The position numbers and the translations under genes were made by a program. DNA of 53,766 nucleotides from Chloroflexota bacterium. GTDB taxonomy: Bacteria; Chloroflexota; Chloroflexia; Chloroflexales; Roseiflexaceae. The stretch spans positions 1-53,766 of the forward strand of contig JAGWYG010000014.1 in NCBI GenBank assembly GCA_018969485.1, given 5' to 3'. This document shows, piece by piece, positions 48,579-53,766 of the stretch (positions are counted from its first letter, which is position 1; each line of letters starts with the position of its first letter). A model generated the notes under the pieces. The model had not been told where the DNA came from and searched no databases. It was given only the letters and a program-made list of their open reading frames with translations.

Positions 48579-49832
48579 ATGACCGCGCTCGATCTGGCCT
48601 GGATCCGGCAGCAGTTCCCCGCATTGGCGCTCGAGGTCGCTGGTGCGCCGGCGGTGTTCTTCGATGGCCCCGGCGGCACCCAGGTGCCGCAGCGGGTGAT
48701 CGACGCCGTGTCGCAGTATTACATTCACGCCAATGCCAACACGCACGCCGCCTTCATCACCAGCCAGCGCAGCGATGCCCTGATCGAGGCGGCGCATGCG
48801 GGCATGGCCGATCTGCTCGGCTGTGATGCCGACGAAGTCGTGTTCGGCGCCAACATGACGACGCTGACGTTCGCGCTGAGCCGGGCGCTGGGGCGCGAGC
48901 TCGGGCCGGGCGACGAGATTGTGGTGACGCGGCTCGACCACGACGCGAACGTGGCGCCGTGGCTGGCGCTGGCCGAACGCGGCGTGACCATCCGCCATGT
49001 CGATATCGATGCCGAGGATTGCACCCTCGACATGGACGATCTGCGGCGCCAGATCAACGCGAACACGCGCCTGGTGGCGGTGGGCTACGCGTCGAACGCC
49101 GTGGGGACGATCAATCCGGTCGCCGAGGTGGTGCGGCTCGCCCATCAGGCCGGCGCGCTGGCGTTCATCGATGCGGTGCACTATGCGCCGCACGGCCCGA
49201 TCGATGTGCGTGCGCTCGGCTGTGACTTCCTCGCCTGCTCACCCTACAAGTTCTTCGCGCCGCACATGGGCGCGCTGTACGGCCGCCGCGAGCACCTGAC
49301 GCGCCTGCAGCCCTACAAGGTGCGCCCCGCGTCGGACGCGACGCCGGATCGCTGGGAGACCGGCACCAAGAACCACGAGGGGCTGGCGGGTGTCGCCGCG
49401 GCGATCGACTATCTCGCCGAACTGGGGGCGCGGCTGTCGCCCGCGGCCGGCAGCCGCCGCGAGCGGCTGCTGGCGGCGCTGCACGCCATCCAGGCGTACG
49501 AGCGCGGCCTGAGCGAGCGCCTGGTCGCCGGGCTGACCGCCCTGCCGCAGGTGACGTTCCATGGCATCCGCGACGCCGCCCGGTTCGCCGAGCGCACGCC
49601 CACGGTGTCGATCACCGTCGCCGGGCACCGGCCGCGCGCGGTGGCCGAGTACCTCGGCGCCCGCGGCATCTTCGTGTGGGACGGCAACTACTATGCGCTG
49701 AGCCTGAGCGAGCGGCTCGGCGTCGAGGCGCACGGCGGTATGGTGCGCATCGGGCTGGTCCACTACAACACCGCCGAGGAGATCGACCGCCTGCTCGTGG
49801 CATTGCGTGAGTTGTCGGATGGCGCACGGTGA
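48579..49832 (+). CDS. Class-V aminotransferase, cysteine-desulfurase-like family without the catalytic Cys
   Basis: 417 residues; AAGGAG lies 5 bases before the ATG. It has the PLP fold of the NifS/SufS group: AVFFDGPGGTQVPQRVIDAV, FGANMTTLTFALSRALG, DHDANVAPW, the SNAVGTINPV loop, FIDAVHYAPHGPID and the PLP Lys224 in CSPYKFFAPHMGALY. In SufS a mobile loop carries the sulfur-accepting Cys (RxGHHC); here the matching segment is IFVWDGNYYALSL, with no Cys. It is therefore unlikely to be an ordinary desulfurase; an epimerase, lyase or other class-V activity is possible. Confidence 0.85.
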   Translation: MTALDLAWIRQQFPALALEVAGAPAVFFDGPGGTQVPQRVIDAVSQYYIHANANTHAAFITSQRSDALIEAAHAGMADLLGCDADEVVFGANMTTLTFALSRALGRELGPGDEIVVTRLDHDANVAPWLALAERGVTIRHVDIDAEDCTLDMDDLRRQINANTRLVAVGYASNAVGTINPVAEVVRLAHQAGALAFIDAVHYAPHGPIDVRALGCDFLACSPYKFFAPHMGALYGRREHLTRLQPYKVRPASDATPDRWETGTKNHEGLAGVAAAIDYLAELGARLSPAAGSRRERLLAALHAIQAYERGLSERLVAGLTALPQVTFHGIRDAARFAERTPTVSITVAGHRPRAVAEYLGARGIFVWDGNYYALSLSERLGVEAHGGMVRIGLVHYNTAEEIDRLLVALRELSDGAR

Positions 49833-51060
49833 TGATGATGCGCGGCTGCGCGAGCTGGCGCGGATGCGCCGGCTCGCCGGCGCGCTGCTGGTCGTCGCCG
49901 CGGTGATCTTCGTCGTGGCGTATCGCTACGAGCCGGACGTGCCATGGCTGCGCCTGGTGCGCGCCGCCGCCGAAGGAGCGATGGTCGGCGCGATCGCCGA
50001 CTGGTTCGCCGTGACGGCGCTGTTCCGTCACCCGCTCGGCATCCCGATCCCGCATACGGCGATCATCCGGCGCCGCAAGGATGCGCTTGCGGCCAGCATC
50101 GGCCGCTTTGTGCGCGACAACTTCCTCACCGCCGAGGTGATCGTCGGGCGGATGCGCGCGGCCGATCCGGCGCGGCGCATCGGTGCATTCCTCGCGCGAC
50201 CCGAGGTTGCGGCGCGCCTGGCGCAGCTCGGCGTGGGCGGCATCGCCGGCGTGCTGCGCGTCATCGATGATGCCGATGTGCAGCAGGCGCTGGAGCGCGC
50301 GGTGCTGGGCCGCGCGGCGGCGATCCCCGCTGCGCCGACGGCCGGCCGGGCGCTGCATGCGCTGCTCGGCAGCGAGCGGCGCCGCGAGCTGCTGCACAGC
50401 CTGGTGCAGGCGGCGGCGGCCCTGCTCGACACCCACCGCGAGGTGGTGCGGCGCCAGATCATGGAGGGCGCGCCGTGGTGGCTGCCGCCGGGCGTCGACC
50501 GCGCGATCGTGGCGCGGCTGCTCGAGGCGCTGGTGCGTGTCGCGGCCGAGCTGCGCACCGATCCGGCGCATCGTCTGTATGGCGAGTTCGATGGGCTGGT
50601 CGACGCGTGGATCGAACGGCTGGCCAGCGATCCGGCATGGCGTGAGCGCGGCGAACTGCTCAAGCACGAGGTCCTCGCTGATCCGCTGGTGCGCGAGGTG
50701 CTCGCGTCGCTGTGGCGCGATCTCAAGCAGACGCTGGTGGATCAGCGCGATGACGCTGGCGTGCGCGCCGCCCTGGTGCGCGCCTCGGCGCAGGTTGGCG
50801 CGGCGTTGATCCACGATGACCTGCTGGCGGCCAAGGTGAATGACTGGCTCGAGGCGCTGGTGCGCTATGCGCTGGCGGAGTACGCCGATGAGGCCAGCGT
50901 GCTGATCGAGCAGACGGTGCGCCGCTGGGACGCCGAGACGCTCACGCGCCGCATCGAGGTGGTGGTCGGGCGCGATCTGCAGTTCATCCGTATCAATGGG
51001 ACGATCGTCGGCGGGCTGGCGGGCCTGCTGATCGCGCTGGTGTCGTCGCTCATCCGCTAG
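49819..51060 (+). CDS. DUF445 membrane protein
   Basis: 413 residues from the ATG at 49819, overlapping the aminotransferase gene by 14 bases. One membrane helix near the N-terminus (LAGALLVVAAVIFVVAY) leads into the family signature GAMVGAIADWFAVTALFRHP and IPIPHTAIIRRRKD. A long helical middle region follows, and a C-terminal helix (GTIVGGLAGLLIALVSSLI) returns to the membrane. The function of DUF445 is unknown; it is related to the YheB/YjiN group of membrane proteins. Confidence 0.9.
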   Translation: MAHGDDDARLRELARMRRLAGALLVVAAVIFVVAYRYEPDVPWLRLVRAAAEGAMVGAIADWFAVTALFRHPLGIPIPHTAIIRRRKDALAASIGRFVRDNFLTAEVIVGRMRAADPARRIGAFLARPEVAARLAQLGVGGIAGVLRVIDDADVQQALERAVLGRAAAIPAAPTAGRALHALLGSERRRELLHSLVQAAAALLDTHREVVRRQIMEGAPWWLPPGVDRAIVARLLEALVRVAAELRTDPAHRLYGEFDGLVDAWIERLASDPAWRERGELLKHEVLADPLVREVLASLWRDLKQTLVDQRDDAGVRAALVRASAQVGAALIHDDLLAAKVNDWLEALVRYALAEYADEASVLIEQTVRRWDAETLTRRIEVVVGRDLQFIRINGTIVGGLAGLLIALVSSLIR

Positions 51061-51083
51061 CGGCGTGAATGGAAGGAGACGCG

Positions 51084-52403
51084 GTGATTGATCTGCTGAT
51101 CCGCCAGGCGACGGTGGTGCCGGTGGCCGGCCCGGTGCGGCCCGCGTGCGATATCGCGATCGACGGCGGGGCGATCGTGGCGCTGGGCCCCGGGCTGCCG
51201 TTCGCGGCGCGGCGCGTGATCGACGGCCGCGAGCGCATCGTCATCCCGGGGCTGATCAACGCCCATACGCACCTGGCGCTCACCGTGTGCCGCGGGATCT
51301 CGCATGGCGACCTGTCGGCGCTCTACGATGTGATGTGGGCGGTCGAGCAGCACATCACCGGCGAGGACGTCGCCGATCTGGCGCTGCTCGGCGCGCTCGA
51401 GTGCCTGCGCGGCGGAACGACGTGCGTCAATGACCATTACTTCTTCGCCGAACAGGTGGCCCAGAGCCTGACGACGCTGGGCATTCGCGCGCTGGTGGGC
51501 CACACCGTGATGGCGAGCGGCGGCCCGTGGGTCGGCGATGCCGAGCTCGCCGAGGCGCTGGCATTTGTCGCGCGCTGGCATGGCCGTGATCCGCTGGTGA
51601 CGCCGACCCTGGCGCCACATGCCGCCGACACAACGACCGGGCCGTGGCTGCAGGCGCTGTACGCCGCGGCCGAACGGCACGATGTGCTGTTCCACATCCA
51701 CGTCGCCCAGACCGACCGCGAGGTCGCGACGATCGCGGCGCGCAGCGGGCAGTCGCCGGTGGCGTATCTTGCCAGGCTGGGCGTGCTGGGGCCGCGGACG
51801 CTGGCGGTGCACTGTACGCGGGTCGACGACGCGGATCTGGCGCTGCTGCTGGCGAGCGGGTGTGCGCCGGTGTACTGCCCGACGGTGCATGGCCTGCGCG
51901 GGCGCGTGCTGCGTGCCGCCGAGCTGCGCGAACGCGGCGCGCGGGTGGCGCTGGGCACCGACTGTGCGGCGGGCAACGATGACTATGACATGCTGGAGGA
52001 GCTGCGCCAGGCGATCGCCGGGCAGCGGATCATCCGACGCAGCGCGTCGCTGATCCAGCCGGCCGAGGCGCTGGCGTGGGCCACCCGCGACAATGCGCTG
52101 GCGCTGGGCCTGGCAGGCCGGGTGGGCGTCATCGCGCCGGGCATGCGCGCCGATCTGGTGGTGGTGCGCAGCGATACGCCGCGCATGACGCCATGCCTTG
52201 ATCCGGTGAATACGCTGGTGATGTGTGCGGGCGAACGCGAGGTCGAGCACGTGATCGTCGATGGCCGGGTGCTGATCGACGCCGGGGTGGCGACCAGCGT
52301 CGATGAGCGCAGCGTGGTGCGGCGCGGACGCGCCGCCGCCGAGCGGGTCATCGAGCGGGCGCTGCGGGCCGGCGCCCGGCTGCCGGGGCTGTCGCGCGGC
52401 TGA
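51084..52403 (+). CDS. Amidohydrolase, SAH/MTA deaminase-like (ATZ/TRZ family)
   Basis: 439 residues. The GTG at 51084 sits 5 bases after GGAAGGAG; an ATG at 51069 overlaps that site and is less likely. The metal-binding residues are seen in LINAHTHLALTVCRG, FHIHVAQT, LAVHCTRVDD and ALGTDCAAGNDDYDMLEELR; the last resembles the GTDGAASNNxLDM signature of S-adenosylhomocysteine/methylthioadenosine deaminases. It probably deaminates a purine nucleoside or aminated ring in the cytosol. It ends 5 bases from the convergent photolyase-domain gene. Confidence 0.85.
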   Translation: MIDLLIRQATVVPVAGPVRPACDIAIDGGAIVALGPGLPFAARRVIDGRERIVIPGLINAHTHLALTVCRGISHGDLSALYDVMWAVEQHITGEDVADLALLGALECLRGGTTCVNDHYFFAEQVAQSLTTLGIRALVGHTVMASGGPWVGDAELAEALAFVARWHGRDPLVTPTLAPHAADTTTGPWLQALYAAAERHDVLFHIHVAQTDREVATIAARSGQSPVAYLARLGVLGPRTLAVHCTRVDDADLALLLASGCAPVYCPTVHGLRGRVLRAAELRERGARVALGTDCAAGNDDYDMLEELRQAIAGQRIIRRSASLIQPAEALAWATRDNALALGLAGRVGVIAPGMRADLVVVRSDTPRMTPCLDPVNTLVMCAGEREVEHVIVDGRVLIDAGVATSVDERSVVRRGRAAAERVIERALRAGARLPGLSRG

Positions 52404-52408
52404 TGGCG

Positions 52409-52843
52409 TCAGGCATCGTCGGGCGGCGTGGGCTGCAGCGCCAGCGGGCCGGCCTGCTGCCAGTACCGCGAGAAGCGCCGCAGATCGAGCGGGACGTCGG
52501 GCGGAATGAACGGCGGCGGTGCGAGCACCTCGACCGTCAGGGTTGCCGCCAGGCGCCGGCAGATCGCGGCGAAGCCCGGCGACACCGAGTCGCTGGTGGC
52601 GACGCGCCGGGCGCCGTGGGCCGCCGCAAACGCGGCGACCTCGGCGGCCACGCTGCCGCGCACGATCGTGACCGGCAACTCGAGCAGGCACTCGTAGATG
52701 AACACGATGCGCTTCAGGCTGAGGCGCCGCCGCAGCAGCGCGTCGTCCCACACGAACACCGCCGGCGCGGCGGGGAACGCGCGCAGCGCCGGGCCATCGG
52801 GCGCGAGGCAGTCGCCGTGTACCCATACGACCGTCGGCGTCAT
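52409..52843 (-). CDS. Photolyase-type alpha/beta (antenna) domain protein, stand-alone
   Basis: 144 residues. The start overlaps the stop of the FAD-domain gene (ATGA). The sequence VVWVHGDCLAPDGPALRAFP, PAVFVWDDALLRR, RIVFIYECLLELPVTIVRG and VAAFAAAHGARRVATSDSV follows the N-terminal Rossmann-like domain of DNA photolyases, which holds the antenna cofactor: the first strand, the DxxL..A pattern and the F(I/V)xECL region. The FAD-binding half is missing and is encoded just upstream, so the two products probably form one two-subunit photolyase or cryptochrome (inference). Confidence 0.75.
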   Translation of the reverse strand: MTPTVVWVHGDCLAPDGPALRAFPAAPAVFVWDDALLRRRLSLKRIVFIYECLLELPVTIVRGSVAAEVAAFAAAHGARRVATSDSVSPGFAAICRRLAATLTVEVLAPPPFIPPDVPLDLRRFSRYWQQAGPLALQPTPPDDA

Positions 52844-53655
52844 CGCGGCGCCTCCGGCGGCAGCTGCGGAAACAGCCGGCGGTACAGCACGGCGCGATCG
52901 CCGGCGAACGGGCAATCGCCGGCGCGCGGACAGCCGCGGCAGAAGCGCCCGCCGCTGAGCCGCTCGAGGTTGTCACGGTCGAACCAGTAGGGTTTGCTGC
53001 TGAAACTGCTGGCCACCCACTGCCACGAGAGGTTGTTGCTGGCCGGATCGCCGTCGAGCAGGTGCTCGAGGAACCAGCGCGCGCCCGCCTGCCAGCGGAC
53101 CCGGCGCCAGTGGACCAGGTAGGCGGCGAGCCACAGGCGCGCGTGATTGTGGAGGTAGCCGGTGTCGCGCAGCTGCTGGCTGAAGGCATCGATGCAGGCG
53201 AGGCCGGTGGTGCCCTGCGCGACATCGTCGGGCAGCGCCGCCGCATAGGCCGATGCCGGCCAGCCCGTCTTGAGCGGCTCGCGATCGCGCCAGATGCCGC
53301 GGCCGATCTGGCGGTAGACGCGCTGCCAGTAGTCGCGCCAGCCGAGCTCGTTGATCAGCTTGCCGGCATCGGCGGCGCGCCGCACCGCCGCCAGCGCGGC
53401 GTCGCGCACCTCGGCGAGCCCGATCACGCCGTGGCGCAGGTATGGGCTCAGGCCGGTGACTGCGCCGTCGAGCGCATTGCGCGTCGCGGCGTAGCGCACC
53501 GGATTCAGCCGCGCCAGCCGCTCGCGGGCCGCCCGCTGGCCGCCGCGGATCGGGCTCACGGTGGCGTCGCGTGCGGCGGCCTCGGGGAACTGTTCGCGCA
53601 CATAGGCCACGAGGTCGGCGCGGTCGGCGAACGAACGACGCAGCGGTGCGCTCAT
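52840..53655 (-). CDS. FAD-binding domain of a DNA photolyase/cryptochrome, stand-alone
   Basis: 271 residues. GGGAG lies 7 bases before the ATG at 53655, which overlaps the stop of the gene before it. The helical FAD-binding domain is clear: LSPYLRHGVIGLAEVRDAAL, LINELGWRDYWQRVYRQIG, IDAFSQQLRDTGYLHNHARL, and FLEHLLDGDPASNNLSWQWV. The normal TGTDAxPYFRIFNP end is replaced by SSFSSKPYWFDRDNLERL and a Cys cluster FCRGCPRAGDCPF, which could bind metal. The N-terminal antenna domain is lacking and is encoded by the next gene. Confidence 0.88.
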   Translation of the reverse strand: MSAPLRRSFADRADLVAYVREQFPEAAARDATVSPIRGGQRAARERLARLNPVRYAATRNALDGAVTGLSPYLRHGVIGLAEVRDAALAAVRRAADAGKLINELGWRDYWQRVYRQIGRGIWRDREPLKTGWPASAYAAALPDDVAQGTTGLACIDAFSQQLRDTGYLHNHARLWLAAYLVHWRRVRWQAGARWFLEHLLDGDPASNNLSWQWVASSFSSKPYWFDRDNLERLSGGRFCRGCPRAGDCPFAGDRAVLYRRLFPQLPPEAPR

Positions 53656-53766
53656 CGGCCGGCTCCCGTCGGACGCCCGCCGCTGCGCGCGTAGCGCCGG
53701 CATGCGTCGCTGCAGTACTTCGTCGCCTCCCAGTTGCGCGCCAGGCTCTTGCGCCAGGTGAATGGC
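53652..53766 (-). CDS. DUF2256 small zinc-ribbon-like protein, N-terminus outside the window
   Basis: The last 37 codons are seen: PFTWRKSLARNWEATKYCSD, ACRRYARSGGRPTGAGR, stop. This matches the C-terminal part of DUF2256, a roughly 50-residue protein with two Cys pairs, here YCSDAC, that is often found beside photolyase genes. Its stop overlaps the ATG of the FAD-domain gene (ATGA), so three genes in a row are coupled. The start is beyond the right edge. Confidence 0.8.
   Translation of the reverse strand, partial: PFTWRKSLARNWEATKYCSDACRRYARSGGRPTGAGR

Overview
This is a very G+C-rich (about 70% by eye) bacterial chromosome segment. It carries a T-box leader, a primary sigma factor with classical -10/-35 promoters, lipoproteins with Ala/Pro/Thr-rich linkers and WD40 plus formylglycine-generating-enzyme domains, a SARP-type regulator and dense Shine-Dalgarno-led operons. 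Together these suggest a Chloroflexota bacterium, perhaps a relative of Roseiflexus or Kouleothrix. That placement is inference from gene content; the window has no rRNA or other taxonomic marker, and I found no tRNA, CRISPR array, transposase or prophage gene.

Layout. Positions 1-4.5 kb: an NYN-domain protein cut by the window edge, katG, and a divergent sugar-phosphate isomerase/epimerase. 4.5-9.1 kb: two WD40 lipoprotein genes, one with a C-terminal FGE-sulfatase domain. 9.5-14.2 kb: a loose minus-strand accessory region (Gfo/Idh/MocA oxidoreductase, antibiotic-biosynthesis-type monooxygenase, hypothetical protein, cupin, P-loop kinase). It holds three copies of a ~129-bp dispersed repeat and a fragment of a duplicated monooxygenase gene. 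14.2-18.8 kb: pyruvate phosphate dikinase, a SpoU-type RNA methyltransferase coupled to a DUF1992 gene, and a one-domain EamA transporter.

19.2-33.9 kb is the most striking region. An apparent 11-gene operon starts at a good promoter (TTGAAC-17-TAGAAT) and encodes a sugar ABC transporter without its ATPase (binding lipoprotein and two permeases), a heparinase-II/III-like protein, a small HEAT-like protein, a nitrilase-superfamily amidase, a GH116 glycosidase, two different Gfo/Idh/MocA oxidoreductases, and a YesN/YesM-type response regulator and histidine kinase. It reads as a self-regulated uptake and breakdown system for an unidentified glycoside. A 1022-residue SARP/BTAD regulator follows at 34.1-37.2 kb.

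37.2-45.8 kb holds tryptophan and pyrimidine genes: trpS-trpE-trpG in one minus-strand operon, a TrpB2-type tryptophan synthase beta gene behind a T-box leader with a UGG specifier and its own promoter, and pyrF just upstream. Between them are a secreted (alpha/alpha)6-barrel glycosidase-like protein and a one-domain voltage-gated cation channel with the unusual filter TLDGWS. 46.1-52.4 kb is a plus-strand group: primary sigma factor, HD-domain protein, scpA, a class-V aminotransferase, DUF445 and an SAH/MTA-deaminase-like amidohydrolase. The right end is a tight minus-strand operon (DUF2256, FAD-binding photolyase domain, photolyase alpha/beta domain) in which a photolyase/cryptochrome appears split into two genes in reversed domain order.
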